Source: an uncultured archaeon
GTDB taxonomy: Archaea > Thermoproteota > Nitrososphaeria_A > Caldarchaeales > Calditenuaceae
Reading direction: 5' to 3'
Assembly: GCA_938017985.1 (NCBI GenBank)
Contig: CALIKS010000001.1
Coordinates: 148,745 to 212,744 of the forward strand
Length of the DNA stretch: 64,000 nt
Under the pieces are notes generated by a model. The model had not been told where the DNA came from and did not search any database. It saw nothing but the letters and a program-made list of their open reading frames with translations. The position numbers were made by a program, and so were the translations under genes. Shown here piece by piece: positions 1 through 11,007 of the stretch; the stretch's first letter is position 1, and every line of letters starts with the position of its first letter.

Positions 1-825
1 AAAATATTTGACCCCAGCGTTGCAAAAGTAATGGGAATTTATGAAGAGGGGCAAATTACTGTACTAATACACACGGGAAGCAGAGGTTATGGGCATCAAA
101 TATGCAGTGATTTTCTCAGAGTCATGGAGCGTGCAGTAAGTAAGTATGATATAAGGCTGCCAGACAGGGAGCTTGCATGTGCTCCAGCGAGCAGCCCTGA
201 GGCAGCTCAATATCTAAAGGCGTTTGGATGCGCGGTAAACTTTGCCTTTGCTAATAGACAGGCTATTAGCCATTGGGTTAGGCAGAGTTTCGAACACGTC
301 TTTAAACAATCATCAGACTCCCTATCAATGAAGATTGTTTATGATGTTGCTCATAATATCGTAAAGCTTGAAAAACATAAAGTAGATGGCGAAATGAGAT
401 CAGTCTTTGTTCATAGAAAAGGAGCAACAAGGAGTTTTCCCGGAAAAGTTGAGTACTATAGCGACATGATACCTATATCGTATCGAGATTATGGTCAACC
501 AGTATTTTTACCAGGAAGCATGGGTACAGCAAGCTGGGTATTGATTGGTGATCCTAACTCATTACAATTAAGCTTTGGAAGTACGGCGCATGGAGCCGGT
601 CGCCAAATGAGTAGAGCAAGCGCAAAACGACAATACAGAGGTGACAGTGTAGTCCGATTACTTGAGAGCAAGGGAATATACGTGAAGGGAGACACCATGG
701 ATACAATAGTTGAAGAAGTCCCAGACGCATATAAAGACCCAGACGAAGTCGTAGAGGTAGCGCATCAAGTAGGACTAAGCAGAAAAGTAGCCCGACTAGT
801 GCCACTAGGCGTAGTGAAAGGCTAA
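1..825 (+). CDS. rtcB: RNA-splicing ligase RtcB, 3' part
   Basis: GTP- and metal-dependent ligase that joins 2',3'-cyclic phosphate and 5'-OH RNA ends, needed in archaea for tRNA exon joining after intron removal. The reading frame is open from base 1, so the gene enters from outside the window and only about the last 274 codons are present. RtcB hallmarks are visible: HTGSRGYGH near the start, VHRKGATRSFP in the middle, LPGSMGTASWV, and STAHGAGRQMSRA, whose His is the guanylylated residue in characterised RtcB. No intein is seen in this part, although RtcB is a known intein host. It is followed convergently, 3 bases later, by a helicase gene on the other strand. Confidence 0.95.
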   Translation, partial: KIFDPSVAKVMGIYEEGQITVLIHTGSRGYGHQICSDFLRVMERAVSKYDIRLPDRELACAPASSPEAAQYLKAFGCAVNFAFANRQAISHWVRQSFEHVFKQSSDSLSMKIVYDVAHNIVKLEKHKVDGEMRSVFVHRKGATRSFPGKVEYYSDMIPISYRDYGQPVFLPGSMGTASWVLIGDPNSLQLSFGSTAHGAGRQMSRASAKRQYRGDSVVRLLESKGIYVKGDTMDTIVEEVPDAYKDPDEVVEVAHQVGLSRKVARLVPLGVVKG

Positions 826-828
826 ATT

Positions 829-3800
829 TTATTCTAAATAGTCAGTCTCCAGTATAAAGCTCAGTAAATATGTGTTTTTAAGGTCTTCTACAGTCACTCT
901 CTCGATAATTGAGCCAAGTCTATCAGTAATTACTTTACGCCAATTAGGATTGGAAAGGTCAATTGAGATTCTAGATGCCTCTACTGCTATATCGATCGGA
1001 TCAAAGTCTCTTCTAAGCCCAATTAACTTCTCTACTTCGTTTAGCGGCAGATCTTTAAGAAGCTTTTCTGAGACCTTATTCTTGAGTTCAACCAATGAGC
1101 CCGTCATTTCTATTCCTAATAATTTGGTCTCGAGCGACTTCAACTTTAAGCCTGTAAAAACTGACTTTAATAATTTTGTATCGTAAACATACACGTTAAA
1201 GTTTTCGTCAATTCTTTTAGAAATTATGGCTGAAACTTCTAAATATGAGTCGTCTGTACCCTCTGGTGTCTTAAAACCTATTGGCACATAAAACTTCTCA
1301 CCATCATAGACTCCAATGCAATATATTAAGAATAAACCATTCTTGTCAAGTGCGTAAGTATTTGCCGTAATCACTAATCTTTTATGAGATTTATTAGGTA
1401 ATGGTATCATTATCTCCTTTTCTCCTAATGATAATTTCATAGTCTTCCTAAGGAGTATTTGGTCAATTATCTTTAGTGAATAATACTTAGCAACACTCCA
1501 ATCCATACCTCGTGAAATCCACGTTGAGTATGCTATTTCATTAATTTCTTCCAGTAAAACCTCGTCCAGCTCGTCTGGTTGATATTCCTCAATCTTCCTT
1601 TTTAGTGCCATCCAGTCCAATATTTCTAAAACACCCGCTGACTCGGTTTCATGAATCGTTATGAATTTTCTATCTCCAACCATCACAACATCGTATTCAA
1701 TAGTATCAAATGGAATGGAAAATATCCTTCTCATCGATAACTCTATGAATGCCAAACCAAGTCTTAATAGGTTTGGATCATCCAAAGGGTCCACTTCTAG
1801 CATCATTCCATAAGTATAATCCGTATAGATGCCATTCGTGATTGCTGGAACAACAATACTCTTAACATCATGACTAATTACAGTATTGTTTCCCACTACA
1901 TAGTATCTATAGTGTTTACTTCTGAGTCTCCACTCTACATGATTTGGAATCTTTACATACTTATTAAATCCTTCAGGTGCTTTTACCACGCATTGAACAA
2001 CTGAATGTAATCTACCCGAATAATAGTCTGATCTTATAGACGGCGACTCTCCCCATCTTCTCTTAGTAGCGTAGTATTCTTCTAGTGGGTAAGATAATTC
2101 CTCATATTTCATTAGGGTGCCTTCATTTAAGTCCTCTATGATGACGGCGGTCACGGCCCTACTACTTTCTTGCGATCTAACATGCTTCGTTACTACACCG
2201 TCAGACGTGTAATCTATACATCCTACTTGGAATTTTTCGACTAAATCCACATGAGATATGTCCTCAAGCTGTTCAACATGTTCATTCTTTATCTTTAATC
2301 TTTTTATGCCGAGTGGAGGAGAGAATTCGTAAAAATTCATTCTTAACCATGCTCTTTTTCCCGCTTGAGTTAATTGTAATTCTTTTCTAAGACCAAGAAT
2401 TCCAAGCAATTTGAGTTCTTCATCATTTAATCCTGTGAGGAGGGAAGCTCTCGTTAGCTTAAATAATCCGGTAAATAAGTGGATATAATTGTTACTCGTG
2501 TTCAATATGATTTTTTCCCTAGGCAAAGTAAGCCACTTTATAAGTGCAGGGACGCCTCTTCTAAGCAAATTGTAATCCCATGAGTATTGTGGAATAATAA
2601 CGCTTTCAGTTCTGTCGATTGTCTCTCTTCTTCCTTTTCTACCCTCTTTCTGCAGGAATTCCCTTAGGCTTTCAGGTAGTCCAATATGGACTATCCTTAT
2701 TACTTGGCCGATATCAATTCCTTGTGAAAGAGTCCTAGGCGAGACAAGAATCTTTGCCTCACCATTCCTAGCCTTTTCTTCGATACTTTCCCGAACAGCT
2801 TTATCGATTAAATGGTGATGAGCGAATACTTTACCGGGGCCTAAACGTTCAGAGAGGAGTCTAGCTATTTCCTCAGACTTAGCAATACTTTTAGTAAATA
2901 CAATCGTGACTCCAGAATCATTGACATATTCAGACAATATATCTATGTAATCCGGTAAAATATCCTCGTCTTGGACCTTTATTCCAGCTATATGTGCTAA
3001 TTCTATTATCTTGTAAAAATTCTTCTTGAATAATTCATAATTATTCATTGAGTCAACAATGTCTTTGCCAATATCTAGCTTCTCTAGTTTTTCATTCTCT
3101 TTACGGATCGCTTCCCAAACTTTTTTCAGATTTTTACCTAATACGACATATGTCTTATTTTCTGGATGAAATGCCTGTCCTTCTACTATTTCATAGTCGC
3201 GACCATTTATCAGCTTAAGGGCCTCTCCCACCTCAACGGGATTTTCAAGCATAGCCGTGAGAACAGCAATCAATAAATTTTGCGAAATTGAGAGACTGAT
3301 TATTTTAAGCATTCCTAATAATATGGCTATGCTTCTTGGAGAATAAAAATCAAAATCATCAATCACAAGTAATGAAATACTCTCTAGAAATTCCTTTAAA
3401 AGTGGCGGTCTAGTAGTTCCAAGCTTTTTTAAGTCGCTTAGTAGAAATGCAGGGTTCGTCAATATTATGTCAGCACTTCTTATTTCTTGTCTTACACTTT
3501 TGTAACCTTTCTCAGCCGCAATTCTTGTCCTTGTTGGTGCATCGATTATCACTACTCTTAATCCGAGCGTTGCGCTATATCTTCTTAGCCTAACAACTTG
3601 GTCGTTCGACAATGCTAAAGTAGGATACAAAACTAATGTCTTGCACTTTTGTTTTGCAGAATAAATAAACCAAGCCTCGGTCTTTCCTGAACCAGTACCG
3701 GACTTTAAGATAAGATTCTTCCCAGAATAAAGGACATTATAAGACTTTAATTGATGGTTGAATAATTTACAGGATGCTATATCTATTCCTTTGTCCTTAA

Positions 3801-3915
3801 ACTCTGGGATAATTTCGGAAAAAGTAATTTCTATCTTGTCTGGCACTACCTTTTCTTCACTAAGCTGGTAGTACTCATAACCCAACTTATCAAGAAGTCT
3901 ACCTGTATCTATCAT
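829..3915 (-). CDS. large superfamily 2 helicase, Hrq1/YprA-like
   Basis: A 1028-residue ATP-dependent SF2 helicase, probably acting on DNA. Walker A is SGTGSGKT (residues 72-79) followed by EAW, as in the Hrq1/YprA-type group. Motif II is DDFD (186-189) instead of DEAD/DExH, motif III is around LTAML (219-223), motif V is SPRTLSQGIDIG (392-403) and motif VI is EGRKGRR (424-430). The roughly 550 residues after the two RecA-like domains carry no motif I recognise, and I see no four-cysteine DUF1998-type cluster. The gene stands alone, convergent with rtcB. Its substrate cannot be told from sequence. The helicase call is firm; the subfamily is tentative. Confidence 0.8.
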   Translation of the reverse strand: MIDTGRLLDKLGYEYYQLSEEKVVPDKIEITFSEIIPEFKDKGIDIASCKLFNHQLKSYNVLYSGKNLILKSGTGSGKTEAWFIYSAKQKCKTLVLYPTLALSNDQVVRLRRYSATLGLRVVIIDAPTRTRIAAEKGYKSVRQEIRSADIILTNPAFLLSDLKKLGTTRPPLLKEFLESISLLVIDDFDFYSPRSIAILLGMLKIISLSISQNLLIAVLTAMLENPVEVGEALKLINGRDYEIVEGQAFHPENKTYVVLGKNLKKVWEAIRKENEKLEKLDIGKDIVDSMNNYELFKKNFYKIIELAHIAGIKVQDEDILPDYIDILSEYVNDSGVTIVFTKSIAKSEEIARLLSERLGPGKVFAHHHLIDKAVRESIEEKARNGEAKILVSPRTLSQGIDIGQVIRIVHIGLPESLREFLQKEGRKGRRETIDRTESVIIPQYSWDYNLLRRGVPALIKWLTLPREKIILNTSNNYIHLFTGLFKLTRASLLTGLNDEELKLLGILGLRKELQLTQAGKRAWLRMNFYEFSPPLGIKRLKIKNEHVEQLEDISHVDLVEKFQVGCIDYTSDGVVTKHVRSQESSRAVTAVIIEDLNEGTLMKYEELSYPLEEYYATKRRWGESPSIRSDYYSGRLHSVVQCVVKAPEGFNKYVKIPNHVEWRLRSKHYRYYVVGNNTVISHDVKSIVVPAITNGIYTDYTYGMMLEVDPLDDPNLLRLGLAFIELSMRRIFSIPFDTIEYDVVMVGDRKFITIHETESAGVLEILDWMALKRKIEEYQPDELDEVLLEEINEIAYSTWISRGMDWSVAKYYSLKIIDQILLRKTMKLSLGEKEIMIPLPNKSHKRLVITANTYALDKNGLFLIYCIGVYDGEKFYVPIGFKTPEGTDDSYLEVSAIISKRIDENFNVYVYDTKLLKSVFTGLKLKSLETKLLGIEMTGSLVELKNKVSEKLLKDLPLNEVEKLIGLRRDFDPIDIAVEASRISIDLSNPNWRKVITDRLGSIIERVTVEDLKNTYLLSFILETDYLE

Positions 3916-3971
3916 ATTTTACATTTAAGAATAATTATTCTTTTAGTTATAATTAAGTATAACTACATCAA

Positions 3972-4670
3972 TCAAGCAGTCTTCTCCGTAAGAATTATTA
4001 TTATACCTCCGTAGTACATTGATTTAAATGCCTGAACCTTGAAATATTTTTTAAGCTCATTTATCAGTTTGGAATTATTGAATAATCGTTTATAGGTTGG
4101 ATAAATCATATGGATCAGTCTCCAAGCAAGGGGGGCAGCAACTAAAGTTAGTAAGGGAGCAATTATCATCCAATAAATGGAAAAGACAAATTGGAGTGGT
4201 TTATAGTCGGGCTTGCCTATATCAATTATCGTAAAAGTTGCATTCTTCTTCATCATTATAGATAAGTTTCTCAATGCTACATCCAAGTTAAACATATCAC
4301 GTAGAGAAAATGCCATGTATACTTTATCAAACGAGTTATTTCTAAATGGTGGATTTTCTAACAACCCTAACACATAATGCGTTCTAAAATCATTTGTAGA
4401 TTGCCTTGCAATTTTTAGCATATTTACAAGCGGGTCTAACAAAATTAGATTTAATTTAGAATCTGAGATTCTTAGCAACTCTATGCTTAATGATCCATCA
4501 CCAGCCCCAGCGTCAAGGACCCTTCCTATAGGCGCTCCACTAAATGTCACTCCCTTTCTCCTAACCTTAATGTCAAGTCCCAGCGATATTATTCTATTAA
4601 TTAGCCTATACTTCTTATCCAGTTTTGATATGCTCGTAACGACGGGGACCCAGTCTTCAGCTAATCCCAT
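3972..4670 (-). CDS. class I SAM-dependent methyltransferase, UbiE-like
   Basis: A 232-residue methyltransferase with the SAM-binding motif I VLDAGAGDGSLSIELL (about residues 51-66), an acidic motif II region (LILLDPLVNMLKIAR) and a post-I segment NSFDKVYMAFSLRD. The arrangement resembles UbiE/MenG quinone methyltransferases. A hydrophobic stretch follows (FSIYWMIIAPLLTLVAAPLAW, split here only by its own charged ends), suggesting membrane association or a lipid substrate. It lies 14 bases downstream of the MobA-like gene on the same strand, so the two are probably co-transcribed. The substrate is unknown; a quinone or prenyl-lipid role is inference. Confidence 0.7.
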   Translation of the reverse strand: MGLAEDWVPVVTSISKLDKKYRLINRIISLGLDIKVRRKGVTFSGAPIGRVLDAGAGDGSLSIELLRISDSKLNLILLDPLVNMLKIARQSTNDFRTHYVLGLLENPPFRNNSFDKVYMAFSLRDMFNLDVALRNLSIMMKKNATFTIIDIGKPDYKPLQFVFSIYWMIIAPLLTLVAAPLAWRLIHMIYPTYKRLFNNSKLINELKKYFKVQAFKSMYYGGIIIILTEKTA

Positions 4671-4684
4671 CTCGGTACGCTATT

Positions 4685-5296
4685 TTATTCTTCTTTCGAC
4701 CTTAATATTCGTTCGGCCCTTCTCGCTTCTTCAATGCTTGTGACTCTCAGTAAAATGTTCAGTTTTTCGTCGAATATTTTCAGGGCATTTACATTTATAA
4801 ATAATACGTTCCGCATTTTTGAGACAATGTCGTCCATCTCCTTGCTATTTGTCTTATCGTATGCATTTAAGAACTCATTCGACCTATAAGCTGAGAATAA
4901 ATAGTATCTTTTATCATCTATTGTCCTAGGTATTGCAGCAGAAAATTTTCTACATACATCGAAGAGAAAACTATTATATTCAGTTTTAAGCAAAGGCGCA
5001 TCACATGGCAATACTAAATAAGTGTCGTCACTCTGTAATTCTTTCATGATGTTTGCAAGCTGTAAACTAATCATAGCATTTCCGGCCTGATATATACTTG
5101 CTAAGAATTTTTCCGCCAATGGTCCATATGCCTCTGCTTCCTTTTCTCCACGAACAGAAATCATGATTTCTTCGACTTCGTCTGGGATTGATTCAATTAC
5201 ATATTCGAGGAGCGGCCTATTATTGATTGGGAAGAGGCCTCGTTCTCTACCCGCTATCTCTTTAAAATCAGTCAATATTAGGGCCAGCTTCGCCAT
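4685..5296 (-). CDS. MobA-like nucleotidyltransferase, degenerate N-terminus
   Basis: A 203-residue protein with a nucleotide-diphospho-sugar transferase (GT-A) fold of the MobA/CofC type. It keeps NNRPLLEYVI (about 26-35), which matches the K/RPLLEYVI block of the family, and LPCDAPLL (about 96-103), which matches the metal-binding LxxDxP block. The usual glycine-rich GGxSxRMGxDK nucleotide loop is replaced by LTDFKEIAGRERGLFP, so GTP binding may be altered or lost. Candidate roles are molybdopterin guanylyltransferase, adenosylcobinamide-phosphate or phospholactate guanylyltransferase, or a non-catalytic relative. It heads a two-gene unit with the methyltransferase and is divergent from the cdvB-like gene. 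Confidence 0.6.
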   Translation of the reverse strand: MAKLALILTDFKEIAGRERGLFPINNRPLLEYVIESIPDEVEEIMISVRGEKEAEAYGPLAEKFLASIYQAGNAMISLQLANIMKELQSDDTYLVLPCDAPLLKTEYNSFLFDVCRKFSAAIPRTIDDKRYYLFSAYRSNEFLNAYDKTNSKEMDDIVSKMRNVLFINVNALKIFDEKLNILLRVTSIEEARRAERILRSKEE

Positions 5297-5383
5297 AAGA
5301 CTACACTCTTTCCATTATGAAAAATTCAATATCATTAATAAATGTAAAATTCTATTCACCAGTAATTTTAAGTATTCCCCCAT

Positions 5384-5398
5384 AGCTTCAAAGAAGCT
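5384..5398. repeat. short palindrome between divergent genes
   Basis: AGCTTC, three A residues, then GAAGCT: a perfect 6-bp inverted repeat with a 3-base loop, midway in the 175-bp gap between the MobA-like gene (minus) and the cdvB-like gene (plus). It could be an operator or chance; it is too short to decide. Confidence 0.25.
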
Positions 5399-5471
5399 CT
5401 TGGTATTTACGGGAAAATTCTTTCTGCGTAATCATGATAAAAATTAAATACGCCGGTTATCGAAACTGGAA

Positions 5472-6098
5472 ATGAAAGTGATAAAATTGAAGAATCCTTT
5501 CAGTAAAAGCGGAACTGGAGGGACTACGTTCTCCTCTAATGGAAGATATCTAGAAATAATAACTGCTCTTAAAATTCAGTCCGAGAAACTCAACAGGACG
5601 AGTCAAAGATTGATTGGACGTGGAAAAGAACTCTTCGAACAATGTGTAAGAGCCCAGCAAGAAGGTGACGTAGGAAGAGCTACAATATATGCAAACGAAA
5701 TAGCACAGCTACGGAAAATGTCTAGAATAGTCGTCAGGAGTCAACTCTCACTTGAAAAAGTTATACTTAGACTAGAGACAGTAAAGGAATTTGGAGATGT
5801 TATGCATGTTTTAGGACCTGCTACAACTATAATTAAACAGGTACAATCAGACCTTTCAGGAATAGTTCCAGAAGTAGCTCAGAACCTCAAACATGTTGAC
5901 GAAATTCTTGAAGGACTGATAATAGAGGCAGGCACAGTGTCTGGAGCAGTAGTAAACGTTTCAGTGTCCGATAGCGAGGCGCAGAAAATACTCCAAGAAG
6001 CATCTGAGATAGCTGCACAAAGAATGAAATCGACATTCCCCGAGATTCCTGAAGCGATAAAGTCTATGGAGAGTGATAGTGTTTCAAAGTCTCAGTAA
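5472..6098 (+). CDS. cdvB: ESCRT-III/Snf7 family protein, CdvB paralogue
   Basis: A 208-residue homologue of the archaeal cell-division ESCRT-III proteins, which form filaments at the division site and are remodelled by the AAA ATPase CdvC/Vps4. The middle (about residues 25-130) is the basic helical-hairpin core with the LxRxSQRLxxRGKEL and IYANEIAQLRKMSR blocks. The C-terminal part contains FPEIPEAI (about 189-196), a proline-spaced stretch resembling the MIM2 peptide that binds the Vps4 MIT domain. The protein ends soon after, so it lacks the C-terminal winged helix with which canonical CdvB contacts CdvA; in that respect it resembles the shorter CdvB1/CdvB2 paralogues. No cdvA or cdvC lies in the window. 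A run of A/T typical of archaeal promoters precedes the ATG. Confidence 0.85.
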   Translation: MKVIKLKNPFSKSGTGGTTFSSNGRYLEIITALKIQSEKLNRTSQRLIGRGKELFEQCVRAQQEGDVGRATIYANEIAQLRKMSRIVVRSQLSLEKVILRLETVKEFGDVMHVLGPATTIIKQVQSDLSGIVPEVAQNLKHVDEILEGLIIEAGTVSGAVVNVSVSDSEAQKILQEASEIAAQRMKSTFPEIPEAIKSMESDSVSKSQ

Positions 6099-6154
6099 CC
6101 TAAACTTATATTAAAAGTTAAAAATCATTATTTCATCAATATTTCTTATTGAGA

Positions 6155-6586
6155 ATGCGCCATAATAGAATAGTTGTCGGTGTTGGTGTAGTAATTACGA
6201 AAGACGACAAAATCCTGTTAATTAGACGGTCTAGGGAACCTGGAAGGGGTAAGTGGGCCATACCCGGAGGACGCGTAAGATTTGGTGAAAAACTCAGAGA
6301 CGCAGCTATTAGAGAGATTGAGGAAGAAACGGGATTAAAAATAGAGATAACAAAATTAATAGACGTAGTGGAAATATTTACTAAAAAATCCGATGGTGAC
6401 ATAAAGGAACACTTCATCATAGTAGATTATGAAGGAAAGATAATTGGAGGGGAATTAAAAGCCTCTTCGGATGCCTTAGACGCGAAGTGGATTGATATGT
6501 CAGAAATACATAACTATGATCTCACAGAATCAACAATTAAATTTCTTCAATCTCATTTTTCATGTTTACTTAATAAAAATGGGTGA
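6155..6586 (+). CDS. Nudix hydrolase
   Basis: Hydrolyses a nucleoside diphosphate linked to another group. The Nudix box is complete: GGRVRFGEKL...AAIREIEEETGL, fitting Gx5Ex7REUxEExGU. The small size (about 143 residues) and the N-terminal GVGVVITKDDKILLIRR block are typical of ADP-ribose or 8-oxo-dGTP type enzymes, but the substrate cannot be set from sequence. A TTG two codons upstream (6149) is an alternative start; ATG at 6155 is chosen. The 3' end overlaps the end of the convergent aminopropyltransferase gene by 21 bases. Confidence 0.88.
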   Translation: MRHNRIVVGVGVVITKDDKILLIRRSREPGRGKWAIPGGRVRFGEKLRDAAIREIEEETGLKIEITKLIDVVEIFTKKSDGDIKEHFIIVDYEGKIIGGELKASSDALDAKWIDMSEIHNYDLTESTIKFLQSHFSCLLNKNG

Positions 6587-7495
6587 GTCATCAGCTATTA
6601 TCCTTCCTTCAATACCTAATAGTTGTTCATATTTCTCAGCCATACATCTCATGACGTAATGTAAATCGCCTGAGTAAAATTTTAAACCTGTAACTGCCTT
6701 ATTTTTTATTTGGCTATTAATATCCTCCGACGAAATGTCTTTGATATTTTTATTAGACGCAAACAAGAATCCCCATAAGCTCGAGTAAGATTTTACATAT
6801 GCGTGGAGGGCAACTACGTATTTAAAAACAGTTGACAATGTTTTCTTAATTGAGCTGTATACGAATTCGTTATGAATAGGAGAAGTTGCTTGAGTCGCAA
6901 GAATGCCATTAGGAGTTAATTTTTTCATGGCAAGTTCATAAAATTCTTTTGTGTAAAGTAAATATGATGGCCCTCCCTCTAATGGATCTGTCACGTCAAT
7001 AATTAATACATCTATAGTATTATTGGGCTGACTTGATAACCATTTTCTGCCATCTTCAATTATTATCCGTAATCTCTTGTCTTTGTAAGCATCTTTATTT
7101 AACTCGCTCATGTAGATTGAACATATATCTATAACTTCCTTGTCTATTTCTATCATCATTATTTCCTCTATATTTCTCCATCTTGTAACTTCACGGACTG
7201 TAGCCCCTTCTCCACCGCCAATAACAACAACTCTTTTAGGATCACCGTGCATAACAATTGATGGATGGACTAGTGTCTCGTGATAGATATATTCATCTTT
7301 CAAAGATGACTGAATTTTATTATCAAGTAAAAGACATTTCCCATATGGCAAAGTTTCTAGAATCGTGACTTTTTGGTATTTTGTCTTGCCATTGTAAATT
7401 ATGTTTGAGATTTTATAAAATTCTAGGATATCAGAACTTATCCACTCAGATTGCCACAATCCAGCATCTTCTTCATCAATATTTTTACTGTTCAT
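6566..7495 (-). CDS. speE: aminopropyltransferase, spermidine/thermospermine synthase type
   Basis: Transfers an aminopropyl group from decarboxylated SAM to a polyamine. It has the Rossmann motif VIGGGEGATVREVTRW (about residues 91-106) and the catalytic region IIDVTDPLEGGP (165-176) followed by LLYTKEFYE. The DPxEGGPxxxLYT form is characteristic of ACL5-type thermospermine synthases rather than classical spermidine synthases, whose loop reads DPxGPAxxLF. The start at 7495 gives an ATGA overlap with the upstream speD stop; an earlier ATG (7528) lies inside speD. It is in an operon with the AdoMet decarboxylase that supplies its co-substrate. Product specificity is inference. Confidence 0.87.
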   Translation of the reverse strand: MNSKNIDEEDAGLWQSEWISSDILEFYKISNIIYNGKTKYQKVTILETLPYGKCLLLDNKIQSSLKDEYIYHETLVHPSIVMHGDPKRVVVIGGGEGATVREVTRWRNIEEIMMIEIDKEVIDICSIYMSELNKDAYKDKRLRIIIEDGRKWLSSQPNNTIDVLIIDVTDPLEGGPSYLLYTKEFYELAMKKLTPNGILATQATSPIHNEFVYSSIKKTLSTVFKYVVALHAYVKSYSSLWGFLFASNKNIKDISSEDINSQIKNKAVTGLKFYSGDLHYVMRCMAEKYEQLLGIEGRIIADDSPIFIK

Positions 7496-7938
7496 TTCTC
7501 GCTGATTGTTATTTGCTTGTCCAAACATGTTTTTTGATGTATCATAACTCCTCTTTTGACCTCCATTACTGTAACTGTGTTAGGCTGTAGCATGTTTTGA
7601 ACTACTTCTAATGCCCTCCAAGGATCAATCAATTTGCCACAAGTATAGATGTCAACTGCTGCGTATCCGTATTCAGGCCATGAATGTATTGATAAATGAC
7701 TTTCCTTAATAATTAAGATAGCGCTTACTCCCCCCGGCGGATCGAATTTTTTGCTGTATTCGCCTATCACTTCGACTTTTGCTGCCTTTGCCGCTTCTTT
7801 TAAAATTTTCATCAATACAGACGTTCTCATTAATTTTTCTGGGGGGCAGCCATAAAAATCTGCCACTAAGTGTCTGCCAAGACCTTCAAACCGTGATGAA
7901 GTAGTGCGAACGTGATTCCCAACCCCCATTTCTAGCAT
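7492..7938 (-). CDS. speD: S-adenosylmethionine decarboxylase proenzyme
   Basis: Pyruvoyl enzyme that makes decarboxylated SAM for the SpeE protein encoded immediately downstream. The 148-residue proenzyme has the self-cleavage site KES (Glu79-Ser80), where Ser80 would become the pyruvoyl group, then HLSIHSWPEYGYAAVDIYTCG with the processing His and the conserved Cys100. FDPPGGVSAILI is the usual block before the site. A second ATG three codons in (7929) is a possible start. Its adjacency to speE with a 4-base overlap supports the AdoMetDC assignment. A second, more divergent pyruvoyl decarboxylase is encoded at 30353-30790. Confidence 0.93.
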   Translation of the reverse strand: MLEMGVGNHVRTTSSRFEGLGRHLVADFYGCPPEKLMRTSVLMKILKEAAKAAKVEVIGEYSKKFDPPGGVSAILIIKESHLSIHSWPEYGYAAVDIYTCGKLIDPWRALEVVQNMLQPNTVTVMEVKRGVMIHQKTCLDKQITISEK

Positions 7939-8070
7939 AATTTTTTTAGTATAGCTAGTAGTTAAACCTTAATTTATTTTCGAATAATATGATTTAACCA
8001 TAAATCACGAAGTTTGTTAATGGATATATACTTGTTGCACACTGTTAATTATTAGAATGGTGAATTTTAA

Positions 8071-10245
<2,175 letters not shown>

Positions 10246-10328
10246 TATTTCTCATTTTACTGGAATTCGATTATTATACTTAATATTTTAGATTGGTTTA
10301 TCAATATTTGATAAGTGAAAGAATAAAC

Positions 10329-10991
10329 ATGATAATTGGAATTGTTGGTGGGACTGCGGGACTTGGTTTCTCTCTCGCATTGAGGTTATCCATAGCTGGG
10401 TATGAAGTACTAATAGGATCTAGGGATAATGAAAAAGCAAAGGCAACAGCTGGCGAAGCAATGAGAATCACGGGTTCTAAAAAGATAAATGGCATGTTAA
10501 ACGAAGAAGTCTGCGAAAATTCTGATATTATATTCTTCACTATCCCTTTTAACGGCCTTTACACCACAGCCAAAATTCTAAGAGATAAAATTAAGGAGGA
10601 TGCAATTATTGTGTCTACGATTGTTCCACTAGAAGCTGATTTAGGTGGTAGGTGGAGATTTATTGAGCCGGCAGCAGGATCTGCTGCCGAGGCATTAAAA
10701 GAAGCCCTTGGTATGGACAAAAAAGTAGTCTCAGCCTTCACCTACGTGCCCGCAAATGCATTATTAGATATTGAGAAACCAGTAGATTGTGACATAATCG
10801 TGTGTGGTGAGAAAAAGCCTGCATATACGATCATTGAAATCATTGAGCACATTCCTAATCTCAGAGGATTATATGGTGGTGGGCTTGAAAATTCACGAAT
10901 AACAGAGAGATTAACACCTTTATTGATTTTTCTAAATAAGGAATATTCCTCAAAGATGGCCGGTATAAGGATAACATATATCGAGAAGTAA
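10329..10991 (+). CDS. npdG: coenzyme F420-dependent NADP reductase
   Basis: Transfers hydride between reduced F420 and NADP. The N-terminal NADP-binding motif IGIVGGTAGLGFSLALRL and the following LIGSRDNEKAKA are diagnostic for the F420H2:NADP oxidoreductase family (canonical GGTGxxGxGLA). The about 220-residue length is normal. The ATG at 10329 is chosen because the family begins directly with MIIGIVGG; an upstream in-frame codon would add 12 untypical residues. It implies an F420-containing cell. It is followed 16 bases later by the phosphohexomutase gene on the same strand. Confidence 0.9.
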   Translation: MIIGIVGGTAGLGFSLALRLSIAGYEVLIGSRDNEKAKATAGEAMRITGSKKINGMLNEEVCENSDIIFFTIPFNGLYTTAKILRDKIKEDAIIVSTIVPLEADLGGRWRFIEPAAGSAAEALKEALGMDKKVVSAFTYVPANALLDIEKPVDCDIIVCGEKKPAYTIIEIIEHIPNLRGLYGGGLENSRITERLTPLLIFLNKEYSSKMAGIRITYIEK

Positions 10992-11007
10992 GCCAAATTG
11001 ATAAGTG

